Of a stretch of DNA of 48,364 nt, positions 9,335 to 18,704 are shown in pieces; the stretch's first letter is position 1; each line of letters opens with the position of its first letter. A program made the translations under genes and the position numbers. Under the pieces are notes generated by a model. It saw only the letters and a program-made list of their open reading frames with translations. It did not search any database and was not told the origin of the DNA. The DNA comes from Prevotella sp. (lineage in GTDB: Bacteria; Bacteroidota; Bacteroidia; Bacteroidales; Bacteroidaceae). The DNA lies in contig JAFUAY010000029.1 of NCBI GenBank assembly GCA_017460515.1, positions 1 to 48,364 on the forward strand, given 5' to 3'.

Positions 9335-10885
9335 TTACAAGACTTTCCATTCACAGATATTCTTCAGTTTATCATCAAAGCTAATACCCACTTTGATGAT
9401 GTTCCTTCTATCAGTAAGATACATATCCGCATAATGTTTATCCGAAATCTGGTCAAGAGCCATATCTGCGTTTTTGTTCATTTTGAACTCAAAAATGTAT
9501 ACATTTTCTTCCGTCTCAAGTGTTGCATCCACTCTTCCATTGGAAGTATGGTGTTCGACATGGGGATTGAAACCTATTAGATGGAACAGAAGATAAAGCA
9601 TATTGCGGTATGTTAGTTCCACAAATTTCTCATTCTCAAAAGAAACACCTGCAAACACAGCTTTTATACGAGTAAGAAAAGCATCAATATTACCATTCTT
9701 GATATCTTGCTTCATCTGAAAGATCTCAGCATCTCTGTTCGCTTCCGTTATCCCCGAATAATAAGGAAGGAGGAAATTAATAAAGCCATCGGAGACTTCA
9801 CGATTGGGGAAACCAAGAAAATACATTTCAGTTTCCTTGTCGAAACGTTTGATCGTCAGATATCCACTTTGGAACAATGCAGCAATAGGATTCGTATCTG
9901 ATGATATATTTCCCAAGGTATCTCCATTAGCAATGACTTCACTCTCCAACATGCTGAGGTCGTAATGATTTTTTTTTAGCAAGCTTACCAAATAAGTTGG
10001 AGTACCTGTAGCAAACCAATAATTGCGGATTTTTCTGGATTCTAATGCATTCAGGATACTAAACGGATTATAAAGACCTGCAGTGTCCTCGCAGAAGTGA
10101 TATCCATCATAGCGTCGTTTCAGTTCTTGGTATATCTCATTTACAGATTCTTTTTGTTCTTCAGCCAATACAGAAATCTCATCATTGAAATACGCATGAA
10201 TCTCCTCTTCGGTAATACCACACAATTCAACGTATGCTGGATGCATGGAAATATCTTGAAGATTATTTAATCCACTGAAGATACTGAGGCTTCCCATTTT
10301 CGAGACTCCAGTGAGAAACGCGAAACGCAGATATTTGTCACAGGACTTAAGTACAGAATAGAAGCCCTGTAACACCTTCTGAAACTGTTCATGCAAATCT
10401 GGCACTCCTATTGAATCCAACAAGGGCTTGTCATATTCGTCAATCAGGACGACAACACCCTTACCTGACTGTCGAGAAACTGTCCTTATAATAGTCTCAA
10501 ACCTAATTCCGAGACTTTCTACATCAGAATGGATATCATATTCATGCTCATATTCTTGCAAAACAGCATCAATTTTTTTTATCAGATCTTCACGGCTTGC
10601 ATATTCGGCACCTGTCAAGTCAATGTGCAATACTGGATACGCTGACCATTCCTTCTCCAACGATGAAATAGAAAGCCCCTCAAACAACTCCTGCTGACCT
10701 CTAAAATAGGATTCCAGCGTAGTTGTCAACAGGCTTTTACCGAATCTGCGTGGACGCGAAATAAACGCATATTTAGCCGAGTTCACCAATCTATATATGA
10801 TTGCTGTTTTATCAACATATACATAGTGCCCTTTTCTGATAGTACCAAAATCCTGCAGTCCTATGGGATATCTCCTGTTATTCAT
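9335..10885 (-). CDS. AAA-ATPase-like / PD-(D/E)XK (DUF1703) protein
   Basis: A 516-residue member of a family that is often multi-copy in Bacteroidales. The N-terminal AAA-ATPase-like domain (PF09820) has Walker A in SRPRRFGKSLL (Lys about 50) and Walker B in VVVLIDEYDKP (DE about 149-150). The C-terminal PDDEXK_9 (DUF1703) nuclease-fold domain has a catalytic-looking D in GRVDATLE (about 452) and the E-x-K in IFEFKM (about 466-468). All key residues are intact, unlike the second copy at 27.8 kb. The function is unknown; nuclease or selfish/defence roles have been guessed for the family but not shown to my knowledge. It has its own consensus promoter, part of a 54-bp cassette repeated at 30.2 kb. 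Confidence 0.85.
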   Translation of the reverse strand: MNNRRYPIGLQDFGTIRKGHYVYVDKTAIIYRLVNSAKYAFISRPRRFGKSLLTTTLESYFRGQQELFEGLSISSLEKEWSAYPVLHIDLTGAEYASREDLIKKIDAVLQEYEHEYDIHSDVESLGIRFETIIRTVSRQSGKGVVVLIDEYDKPLLDSIGVPDLHEQFQKVLQGFYSVLKSCDKYLRFAFLTGVSKMGSLSIFSGLNNLQDISMHPAYVELCGITEEEIHAYFNDEISVLAEEQKESVNEIYQELKRRYDGYHFCEDTAGLYNPFSILNALESRKIRNYWFATGTPTYLVSLLKKNHYDLSMLESEVIANGDTLGNISSDTNPIAALFQSGYLTIKRFDKETEMYFLGFPNREVSDGFINFLLPYYSGITEANRDAEIFQMKQDIKNGNIDAFLTRIKAVFAGVSFENEKFVELTYRNMLYLLFHLIGFNPHVEHHTSNGRVDATLETEENVYIFEFKMNKNADMALDQISDKHYADMYLTDRRNIIKVGISFDDKLKNICEWKVL

Positions 10886-10951
10886 TTCATCAGAAATATT
10901 ATATTCTCATTTATTACTACACAAGTACCTGTTTATAGTGTATGGCCTCTG

Positions 10952-10982
10952 CAAAAGTAGTGATTATTTCGGAATATCCAAA
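10952..10982 (-). promoter_or_regulatory. Promoter of the AAA-ATPase-like gene (repeated cassette)
   Basis: TTTG (10982-10979), exactly 19 bp, TACTTTTG (10959-10952). It is embedded in a 54-bp segment (10948-11001) that recurs at 30235-30288. Confidence 0.75.
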
Positions 10983-11010
10983 GAAAAAGACAGAAAAGTT
11001 TGTTAATGAC

Positions 11011-11187
11011 TTAATCTTCCTCTTCATCGTCCCAGGAGTTGCAACGAGAGTCTGCTGCGCCTCCTCCAAAATCACTGCTGCTTATAGTGACATCATCAAG
11101 TCCGCTGGCAGTGGTGACAGAATTACCCATCAAAGGCTGAACCTTGACGTTCATAACTTCTAAATTTGGCTTAATATACTTTTTCAT
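11011..11187 (-). CDS. Small acidic-tailed peptide (58 aa), paralogue of the one at 20.2 kb
   Basis: A 58-residue frame starting MKKYIKPNLEVMNVKVQPLM and ending in GGGAADSR, four residues, then WDDEEED. The N-terminus (MKKYIKP), a short hydrophobic/Met segment, a Gly/Ser-rich middle and the ADSR-x-WDDE tail all recur in the 62-residue protein at 20187-20375, and about 13 of 14 bases around ADSR are identical. This conservation makes it a real gene despite its size. It sits 66 bp downstream of the EEP-domain gene on the same strand, probably as the last cistron. There is no clear signal peptide and no known domain. It could be a modified-peptide precursor, a chaperone or a regulator; none of these is shown. 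Confidence 0.72.
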   Translation of the reverse strand: MKKYIKPNLEVMNVKVQPLMGNSVTTASGLDDVTISSSDFGGGAADSRCNSWDDEEED

Positions 11188-11253
11188 AATTGTTTCTTTA
11201 TTTACATGATATTTGTCGTAGGCCCCACGAGTGCTCGCAGTAATTGCCTTTAA

Positions 11254-11890
11254 TTATTTTTTCACGATCTTTTTGCCATTCTGGATGAAGACGCCCTTCT
11301 TGACGTTCTGAACCCGCTGGCCGTTCAGGTTGTATACCGGAGCGGTAGCAAACTCTATAATATCCACCCTACCCTCTCCGCTGATGTCTGTCGTCTCCTC
11401 GCCATCTACGAAGAAGTTCAGACGTGCAGGAGCATTCTGCGCAATCTGGATATATGCCCGATAAGGATTGATGGTAGCGCCAGCAGTGCCTACAGGATAG
11501 AGGGTGTTATTGCTCAGCACGTAGTTCTTCTCCGTATTAGTTATATTCATAGCGGTGTAGGTTCCCTTCAGTGAAGCCTCACTTGCGATAGCATCGGTAG
11601 CGCTGGCGGCAGCCACCTCTACATCACTCAGACAAATTTCTGTAGCGCCGGCAGTAGAGCGCATCAGGAACGGCTCGTTAGGTGTACTGGTATCAGCAGA
11701 TGAGAAGTTCAGGGTTCCCGTAGCCTTATCATAGCTATTCAAAGTGGCTATCTGCAAGTCTGCGCTCTTGCTTACTGCAAACGGATATACAGCCGTTACC
11801 CAGCGGCCTGCCGGTAGATTGCGTAAGATCTTCACATTCGGATGTGTGCCTGGGGTGTAGACAGGAACAGATCCGTCGGCAAATACGAGG
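11254..11890 (-). repeat. C-terminal module repeat, copy 1
   Basis: About 635 bp encoding the last 210 residues of the EEP protein. It is near-identical at DNA level to 14868-15500; one stretch of roughly 150 bp around the VDGEETTDISGEG codons differs at only one or two bases. This points to recent duplication or gene conversion. Confidence 0.85.
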
Positions 11891-14850
11891 TACTGGGCGC
11901 CTGAAAGCTGATATTTGAACGTGACGACAACAGGTCGGTGGTCTCCCAAGTCAGTGGTATTATCGGTGCCATCGACATACCCGTAAGTGTAGTCCTGTTC
12001 AATGCGGAAGCTCTGCGGTGAGAGTCTGACTGTGTTGGGAGCTGTGGGGTTGATGTAGATTATTTTGTCCACAATCTCGTACTTCGCATAGTCTGTAGGA
12101 TCAGTCTGGTCGGTCAGGTTCGCCATCGCCGTCGTGGGATAGATACCATCCTGATAGAACTCCACCCACACATCGTTCAAAGTAAAATCAGCGCTGATTC
12201 GATTGATGAAGTTCGTGATGACATCCTCGCGAGTATAGCGGCTGTTGGTGTCGCCAATGATAAGTTTGGCACGTGTGTGGTCGCTATTGTTGATGGCATC
12301 GCTGAGTTGCCGCCATTGTGACTCACGGGCCCATGTAGCATTGGTGTCACCAGCATCCATGTGGAGCACATAGACATCGATGGTAGCATTGCCGCCGAGC
12401 CACATATCATAGTGGCGATAGCCTTTCTTCACGTACTGGTTGCCATCGGTACTCTCGGTATCGTTCCATCGTGTCCAGCTCTCATTCGATGCTGCAAACG
12501 TATTCTTCCAGATGAGGTTCAATCCGTCGGTATCGAACTGGAAGTTACCCTGCAGTGTCTGCCACACGGGCAGGTCACTGATGCTCAATGTCTTTCTCAC
12601 AGTGCCGCTGCTGTAGTTGTCGTTCAGTTCTGACATGAGCGTGCCGTGGTAGTTAAAATCTTCTGAGCAGCCGATGAAGTCATAGTTCTTCGAGGCGAGA
12701 TACTGGCTAATTTTCTTTGTTCCGTCTACACCCGGTCCGTCTGGGTTCAGGTCAACGGTAGCAATCTTGTTGGGTAGTCCGTCGACGTTCAGTGCTACGG
12801 CGGTGAAGGTTCCTTCCTCCATATTACGGTAGGGCGCAATGATGAGGGTAGCATCTTCCTGAGATTGCAAATTCTCTTGAACCTTAAAATAAGTACGGCC
12901 CACGGGGAGCGTCATCTGTCGCTGGGCAGCTTCTCCTGCTGGCAAACCACCGGATACGGCCGTCTGTCCGTTGGTAGTGTATACCACGTTGTTGATACTG
13001 CCCAATAGAACATACTCTGTGCTGTAGTCAGTCTCATAGTAATACCACTGTCCTGGCACAAGCGGTGTCTCGTTGTTGGGCAGTCGCACTGCCAGGGCAT
13101 CCAAGTAGAGGGATGTACAACGTAGCTGCACGTCATCAACTTTAAAGAAGCACTGTGTCTCGTTCTCCATTTGTATGCGGCCTTCCGTCCACCAGTCAGT
13201 GGTGCTGCCTGCATTAATGGTCAGTTGACCTCCGTTGTTGGTTCCAAAGCTTAATGCTGCACCCACTATGGCTGTGGTCTTCGCCCTTATGCCTCCGTCT
13301 GCATGAACGCCATAGGCAGTAGTGGTATTGGCATTGGCCGAAACAGTGATGGAGCGGTCTTTCCATGAGGCCACGGTAGCAGACAGTTCATATTTGCCTG
13401 AGGGCAGATTGGTAACGGTCTGGCTGACGCTGAGGCTGGCTGCCCACCACTGGTAGGCATTCATCAGTTTTGTCCCTGCCTTGCCAGTCATGCCGTATTC
13501 ACGGGCAGTGAACTCGTCATTGCCATTGGCATCCTTGCCGTTGAGTGTCCATCCACTTTCGCCTTGTTCAAAGGAAGGATTAATGACTTTCCATGTCATA
13601 TCAGCAGGAGAACTGCTGACCACACGCTGCATAAGAGCAAAGAGATCCGATCGGCTGATGCGCCAAAGGCGGTAGTGACCCGCCTCATCGCCAACGGCGT
13701 TGGTGCGGTTGGCAGCAATCGGTTCTCCTGCCTTTACAAGGTTGTTCCATGGACCAAGGTATCCCTTATAATAGGCATCAGACGACATAGGATACTTTCC
13801 GTTCTCGAATATCCAGTAGCCGTTCTGATAGGTGGGTGTAAGGTAGCACCAGTCACTTAATGTCGGTTCGGTATAGGTGAGCACATACATGAAGCCGGCA
13901 CCATCGTGTGTCTGGAACAGGCTGGTGTACTCCACCACGTTGCGCAGACCTATGTACTGACCGTCTTTTTCTATGGTAAAGAAGTTCGAGAGGTCAGCCA
14001 CTGGATTGCCCGCCTGTCGGTAGCGTAATGCCTTCGTGTCTTCGCCAGCCCAACCAGGCTTCGCCTCATAATTGCCTAAGCCTATGAAGAGATCTGGCTG
14101 CTCGGCAGCAGTGATGAGATAGACGTACTGCGGATCGTTGTCGAACACATTGATGTTGGTCACCTCAGTAAAGCCATTTGTCGTGGTGAGTATGGTGGCA
14201 TAGAGGCGCTGTGCCATGAGATTGTTCTTAGTGATACGGAACAGGCGGTAGTGTCCTGCCTCATCACCTGTGGTATTACGGCGGTTCAAGGCTATTGGTT
14301 CACCTTCGCCTACAATCTTATTCCAAGGGCCGAGGTAGCCGCACGCCCAGTTGTTGGACGATATAGGATACTTCCCACTCTCAAAGAGCCAGTAACCATT
14401 CTGCCTGGTTGGAGTGAGCTGGCTCCATTCGTCGAGTGTTTTGTCTGTGAATGTGTTCACATACATATAGCCCGCATTGTCATGGGTCTGGAACATATCA
14501 GTGTCGTAGACCACGTTGCGCAGTCCTACGTATGCACCGCTCTTCTCAATAGTAAAGAAGTTCGACAGGTCAAGCACCGGATCGGTAGCTGCCGACTTGT
14601 AGCGCAGGGCTTTCGAATCCGTGCTGGCCCAGTCGGGCTTACCCTCATAACTGCCTACACCCACAATGAAGTCGTTGGTCTCGGCGGGAACCAGCAGATA
14701 ATAATAGTCTGCATCACCAAGGATGTCATTCGTGCTCGTCACCTCAGTGAACCCACGCTCGGTGGTGAGGAATGTGGTATAGTCAGTGGCAAGGCCTGTG
14801 CTGGCTACAAGTAGCAGCAGCGATGCCATCATATTACGGAGTTGTTTCAT
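11254..14850 (-). CDS. Large secreted protein with EEP (endonuclease/exonuclease/phosphatase) domain
   Basis: About 1198 residues. In order: signal peptide (MKQLRNMMASLLLL...GLA); two tandem copies of a roughly 185-residue domain (about 25-205 and 217-405; both contain YLGPWN, then GDEAGHYRL); a galactose-binding-like module (about 420-585, VINPSFEQGESGW); an EEP domain (about 685-980) with VALNVDGLP, the metal Glu in IGCSED, LHMDAG, IIGDTNSRY and the catalytic LGDHRPVV; then a 210-residue C-terminal region nearly identical to that of the next gene, ending in the YNLNGQRV ... FIQNGKK tail. EEP enzymes hydrolyse phosphodiesters (DNA, sphingomyelin, phosphoinositides); the substrate here is open. 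The start at 14850 is chosen over 14868 because AGAGGA lies 7 nt upstream and the signal peptide is cleaner. The alternative start overlaps the upstream stop by four bases. Confidence 0.8.
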   Translation of the reverse strand: MKQLRNMMASLLLLVASTGLATDYTTFLTTERGFTEVTSTNDILGDADYYYLLVPAETNDFIVGVGSYEGKPDWASTDSKALRYKSAATDPVLDLSNFFTIEKSGAYVGLRNVVYDTDMFQTHDNAGYMYVNTFTDKTLDEWSQLTPTRQNGYWLFESGKYPISSNNWACGYLGPWNKIVGEGEPIALNRRNTTGDEAGHYRLFRITKNNLMAQRLYATILTTTNGFTEVTNINVFDNDPQYVYLITAAEQPDLFIGLGNYEAKPGWAGEDTKALRYRQAGNPVADLSNFFTIEKDGQYIGLRNVVEYTSLFQTHDGAGFMYVLTYTEPTLSDWCYLTPTYQNGYWIFENGKYPMSSDAYYKGYLGPWNNLVKAGEPIAANRTNAVGDEAGHYRLWRISRSDLFALMQRVVSSSPADMTWKVINPSFEQGESGWTLNGKDANGNDEFTAREYGMTGKAGTKLMNAYQWWAASLSVSQTVTNLPSGKYELSATVASWKDRSITVSANANTTTAYGVHADGGIRAKTTAIVGAALSFGTNNGGQLTINAGSTTDWWTEGRIQMENETQCFFKVDDVQLRCTSLYLDALAVRLPNNETPLVPGQWYYYETDYSTEYVLLGSINNVVYTTNGQTAVSGGLPAGEAAQRQMTLPVGRTYFKVQENLQSQEDATLIIAPYRNMEEGTFTAVALNVDGLPNKIATVDLNPDGPGVDGTKKISQYLASKNYDFIGCSEDFNYHGTLMSELNDNYSSGTVRKTLSISDLPVWQTLQGNFQFDTDGLNLIWKNTFAASNESWTRWNDTESTDGNQYVKKGYRHYDMWLGGNATIDVYVLHMDAGDTNATWARESQWRQLSDAINNSDHTRAKLIIGDTNSRYTREDVITNFINRISADFTLNDVWVEFYQDGIYPTTAMANLTDQTDPTDYAKYEIVDKIIYINPTAPNTVRLSPQSFRIEQDYTYGYVDGTDNTTDLGDHRPVVVTFKYQLSGAQYLVFADGSVPVYTPGTHPNVKILRNLPAGRWVTAVYPFAVSKSADLQIATLNSYDKATGTLNFSSADTSTPNEPFLMRSTAGATEICLSDVEVAAASATDAIASEASLKGTYTAMNITNTEKNYVLSNNTLYPVGTAGATINPYRAYIQIAQNAPARLNFFVDGEETTDISGEGRVDIIEFATAPVYNLNGQRVQNVKKGVFIQNGKKIVKK

Positions 14851-14864
14851 ATTCAGTTCCTCTC

Positions 14865-17800
14865 TCATTTAATCACAACCTTGCGTCCATTCTGGATGAA
14901 GATGCCCTTCTTGGCATTCTGTACCCGCTGGCCGTTCAGGTTGTATACAGGAGCGGTAGCAAACTCTATAATATCCACCCTACCCTCTCCGCTGATGTCT
15001 GTCGTCTCCTCGCCATCTACGAAGAAGTTCAGACGTGCAGGAGCATTCTGTGCAATCTGGATATATGCCCGATAAGGATTGATGGTAGCGCCGACAGTGC
15101 CTACAGGATAGATGGCGTTATTGCTCAGCACGTAGTTTTTCTCCGCATTGGTAATATTCATAGAGCTATAGGATCCCTTCATTGAAGCCTCATCCTTAGT
15201 AGCATCGGTAGCGCTGGCGGCAGCCACCTCTACGTTGCTCAGGCAAATCTCAGTAGCACCGGCAGTAGAGCGCATCAGGAACGGTTCGTTAGCGGTGCTG
15301 GCATTGGGAGCAGCAAAGCTCAAAGCACCATTATCCTTGTCGTAACTGTCCAGAGTAGCAATCTTCAGGTCAGCACTCTTGCTCACTGCGAACGGATAGA
15401 CAGCAGTTGCCCACTTGCCGCCAGTCAGCGTACGAGAGATCTTCACCTGCGGATAGGTGCCTGGTGTATAGGCGGGAAGTGAACCGTCGGCAAAAACGAG
15501 TGGCGGCATACAGGTGAGCGAGACATTGTCTACGACAATCTGTGCTGCCGTATTGCCAGTACCAGTCTTCTGGAAGCCGATGATGAGGTCGAAGGGTGTG
15601 GGCACTGTGACGGTGAAGTCATAGGTGAGCGTCTCTGCACCCTCAGTGGCCTTGCCTACAGCGGTGCTCACGTTGCCCAACTTATAGCACGACAGGTTGG
15701 TCATGTTCTCCAAAGGACTGTTCCATAAAAGCGACAGACGGTAGCGGCCTGCTGGCAACATTCGTTCCTTGGTAGCAGTAAGCCTGGTGGCAGAACTACC
15801 CCAGTTCTTACGTATATAGAGTTTACCGTCGTTTTCTCCCTGATGCGTCTGCAGCACCGCCCAAGTATCAGCATCAGCATAGTCGACATCCCACCCACTG
15901 ACTGCATGAATATTATTACTGTTATCACTGTTGAGCGTAGCCCCTTCAGCAGCACTGAAGTCAAGGTTGGAGCCTAAGAAAGCATTGGCGCTGAACTCGT
16001 TCGTCTGACTGAACACATAAGTATTAAATGCGGTGTTGAGCGACGTGATGGCAGCCTGTTCAGTCTCATCGTTGTCGGTATCGCTGTCGGCAGCCGAACC
16101 ACCGACGATACTGCTGACGCCTTCCGACATCGCCTTATAGCTCTTATGCAGTCGGAGCGAGGTGTCGGTCAGGTCCATTTGTGCGATGAGGTTGTTCTTT
16201 CGTGTGGCATACTCTGAGGCCAGGCTGACATCGTCGAGCGCGGTAGTTACCGCATTCACCTTTGTTATCAGCGTTGACCAAGCATCAGCACTCATGGTCT
16301 GTCGGCGGTAGTCAGTACCGTCGGCCAAGTTATAGTCGTTCTCAAAACGCTCCAGTGCGGCAATCATCAGCACTCGGTTGTCCTTCACCTGCTGTATCTG
16401 TTGCTTGGCATTATTGATGGCGTTAGGCAGTGTGACCAGCGTCACGGTGTTCAGTGCATCATAGTCAGCAGCATTATTGCCGTTGTCAATAGCACTCTGC
16501 AAAGTGCTTTGCTGAGCAGCAGTCAGGTATTCAGCTGAACTGTTGAGCAAGCCCTCGGCCTCAGCCACGAGTGCATCGCGTGTAGCCTGCAGACCCGTCA
16601 GGTCGGGGCTGCTACTATAGAGAATGGAAGCAATCTGTGCGAAGTGCCAGTTGGAGCCATTGAGATCTTTCTGCACACCAAAGGTGAGGTCTCCTGCATT
16701 TGACAGGTGTACGTTCACATCGAGGATGGTAAGGTCGTCGAAATTGACGGCTGTTGCAAATTTGATAGGCATGCCTGTACGCAGAATGGTGGTTGCATCG
16801 TTTAGATCACCAGCAAAGGCAAATGTGCGGTCGGCATCGCCCTCGGTAGCTTCAGTCGATATGCCTGTATCACGTTCTGAGGTGCTCAGTGCCATGGCAT
16901 ACATACCTACTTGGTAATATCCTACAGGCATTTCGCTGACGGTTTGATAGAGCACATTGCCTGTTGTGGCAGCCGTCCATTCAAAGTTCTCTGCGAACGA
17001 AGGGATTGAGCCGGGGCGATTGGCGAGGTACTGGTCAGCAACGATTCCGGCAGACGTACCGCCATTCTTCTTCCAGTCGGAATAGACTTGCGAGGCCAGG
17101 AACGTGATGTCAAACTGCCCCTCCACACTACTGATATAGGTCAGTGCTGCGGTGCGAAGGGCAGTCTGCTGAGTATTGATAGCAGCTACAGTGGTAGCCG
17201 CTTCCACATTATTGTTGGCTGTAGTGACAGCACTGTTAAAGGTTGTCAGTGCTTCGCTTGCCGGCTGTCCTGCAGTAAGTCCTGTCACCGAGGTGCGGAA
17301 GGTCTTGTAGGAAGCATAGGCAGCCTTCAAATCCGTATTGCTCTTATAGGTATTCAGAACGTTTGTCAGGGCAACGATAGCCGTTGAGTATTCCTTAGCC
17401 GTGCTATAGCTTTGATCATAGGTGCTGATAGCCGATGCGATGGCATTCTCACACGCTTCGGGCACCACGCCAGAGGCGATAAAGTCGTTACACTCACTCA
17501 CCAACTCATCAAGCTGTGCCTCGTAGGCCGAGAGGTCTACTCCTGTACAGTAGAGCTTGAAGTCGTCGAAGACCAACCATTTGCTACTACCTGTTTCGCC
17601 AGTCATGCCGATCTCTAAGGAGCCGTCAGACACTGTTATCTCGTCAGTAATGGTTTGTCCATGTGTACGGTCTTGCATCATGGCAAGAATGGTAGCTTGG
17701 AAATCAGCGCCACCTGATTCAGTCGACGCTTTAGATACAGTTGTTGCACCGGAAGTGCCATACACCTCTCCTGTTCCAGCAGTTCCTGCCATCTGCAACG

Positions 17801-18638
17801 ATATCTTGTATTTGCCGTTGGGTACTGTCAGGTTCTGATATATTTTGAAGCTTGAGCGATTCCATATCTCACAGCCTCCACCTGTCGAGGTATTGTTATT
17901 GCCGCCGCTGCCACTGCTGGCTCCTTCCCATCCTGTGCGGTTGCCTGCATCAAACGTAGCATTGGTCACATACCACGGTGTGAGGTCAACGGGATTACTA
18001 TCCGAGGCATTATCAAGCAAGTTCTGCTTAAACTGCGTACGACTGATGGCGTAGATTTGATATTTACCCACATTACTGCCAGTCTTGTTTCCTGCACATT
18101 CTGCACCATTGGTAAAGTTGCCGTTAGTCCACGGACCTATGTAGTTTCCTGCATCATGTCCGTTCTCAATGGTCCAACAGCCCTCAGGAAGATAAGCCAA
18201 GTTTATCTTTGACCATTCGTTCGGAGTCTGAACATCGTTGGTGTCCCATTTCCAGTTAGCCCCCCATTCCGTCTGCAGACAGAATACGCTATATTCCAAG
18301 TTTCGCATAGCGAAGCCACCGTTGCAGGATTCCAGAATCCACGTCTTTCCGTTCATATCAGCAGAGGTAGGTTCAACGCTTGTCTGGTAATACAGGCCCA
18401 GCGAGTACCACTTCGTATTCTGGTTCACGCCCTTGGCTACGCCGAGCATCAGGTCATTGCCATTATCTACGAACACATAGTAGTTGTTGGCAATATCCGA
18501 GGCGGTGGGTACGGTAGTTATTTTCGTCCAGCCGTCGGCTGCAGTTAGTTTGCTGGTGTCAGCAAGGGTCTTGACGGGAGAACCGCCAAGCACACTGAGC
18601 GCAAGTGCTGCTAATATATATCTTTTCATATTCATCAT
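14865..18638 (-). CDS. Large secreted multidomain protein, no catalytic domain recognised
   Basis: 1257 residues with a signal peptide (about 1-26). An N-terminal domain (about 28-215) with YIGPWTNG and VGKYQIYAISR is a divergent copy of the two N-terminal repeats in the neighbouring EEP protein. It is followed by a galactose-binding-like module (about 226-366, ATFDAGNRTGWEG), a FIVAR-like helical segment (about 370-430), another jelly-roll-like region (about 530-690, SEMPVGYYQVGMYAMA), further helices, a third sandwich (about 890-1045), and the same 210-residue C-terminal region and tail as the EEP protein. I infer a surface-exposed binding or structural protein. It overlaps the EEP gene start region and is certainly co-transcribed with it. 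Confidence 0.75.
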   Translation of the reverse strand: MMNMKRYILAALALSVLGGSPVKTLADTSKLTAADGWTKITTVPTASDIANNYYVFVDNGNDLMLGVAKGVNQNTKWYSLGLYYQTSVEPTSADMNGKTWILESCNGGFAMRNLEYSVFCLQTEWGANWKWDTNDVQTPNEWSKINLAYLPEGCWTIENGHDAGNYIGPWTNGNFTNGAECAGNKTGSNVGKYQIYAISRTQFKQNLLDNASDSNPVDLTPWYVTNATFDAGNRTGWEGASSGSGGNNNTSTGGGCEIWNRSSFKIYQNLTVPNGKYKISLQMAGTAGTGEVYGTSGATTVSKASTESGGADFQATILAMMQDRTHGQTITDEITVSDGSLEIGMTGETGSSKWLVFDDFKLYCTGVDLSAYEAQLDELVSECNDFIASGVVPEACENAIASAISTYDQSYSTAKEYSTAIVALTNVLNTYKSNTDLKAAYASYKTFRTSVTGLTAGQPASEALTTFNSAVTTANNNVEAATTVAAINTQQTALRTAALTYISSVEGQFDITFLASQVYSDWKKNGGTSAGIVADQYLANRPGSIPSFAENFEWTAATTGNVLYQTVSEMPVGYYQVGMYAMALSTSERDTGISTEATEGDADRTFAFAGDLNDATTILRTGMPIKFATAVNFDDLTILDVNVHLSNAGDLTFGVQKDLNGSNWHFAQIASILYSSSPDLTGLQATRDALVAEAEGLLNSSAEYLTAAQQSTLQSAIDNGNNAADYDALNTVTLVTLPNAINNAKQQIQQVKDNRVLMIAALERFENDYNLADGTDYRRQTMSADAWSTLITKVNAVTTALDDVSLASEYATRKNNLIAQMDLTDTSLRLHKSYKAMSEGVSSIVGGSAADSDTDNDETEQAAITSLNTAFNTYVFSQTNEFSANAFLGSNLDFSAAEGATLNSDNSNNIHAVSGWDVDYADADTWAVLQTHQGENDGKLYIRKNWGSSATRLTATKERMLPAGRYRLSLLWNSPLENMTNLSCYKLGNVSTAVGKATEGAETLTYDFTVTVPTPFDLIIGFQKTGTGNTAAQIVVDNVSLTCMPPLVFADGSLPAYTPGTYPQVKISRTLTGGKWATAVYPFAVSKSADLKIATLDSYDKDNGALSFAAPNASTANEPFLMRSTAGATEICLSNVEVAAASATDATKDEASMKGSYSSMNITNAEKNYVLSNNAIYPVGTVGATINPYRAYIQIAQNAPARLNFFVDGEETTDISGEGRVDIIEFATAPVYNLNGQRVQNAKKGIFIQNGRKVVIK
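14868..15500 (-). repeat. C-terminal module repeat, copy 2
   Basis: Partner of 11254-11890, in direct orientation, at the 3' end of the 1257-residue protein gene. Recombination between the copies would delete most of the EEP gene and fuse the two proteins. Confidence 0.85.
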
Positions 18639-18676
18639 GATCTATCTATTTAATATGCGGAAGAAAATCTTCATTC

Positions 18677-18704
18677 TTCACTCAGAATTCTTCACTCAGA
18701 ATTG
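18677..18704. repeat. 14-bp tandem direct repeat at the phosphoesterase stop codon
   Basis: TTCACTCAGAATTC is followed directly by TTCACTCAGAATTG; the second copy includes the stop codon of the phosphoesterase gene. It resembles slippage-made linkers seen elsewhere in the window. Confidence 0.6.

Noticed and set aside
10942-11163. Plus-strand frame of 73 codons
   Set aside because: Antisense to the promoter cassette and the conserved small peptide gene at 11011-11187.
14251-14814. Plus-strand frame of 187 codons within the EEP protein gene
   Set aside because: Shadow of the two N-terminal domain repeats on the other strand; no start signal or promoter.
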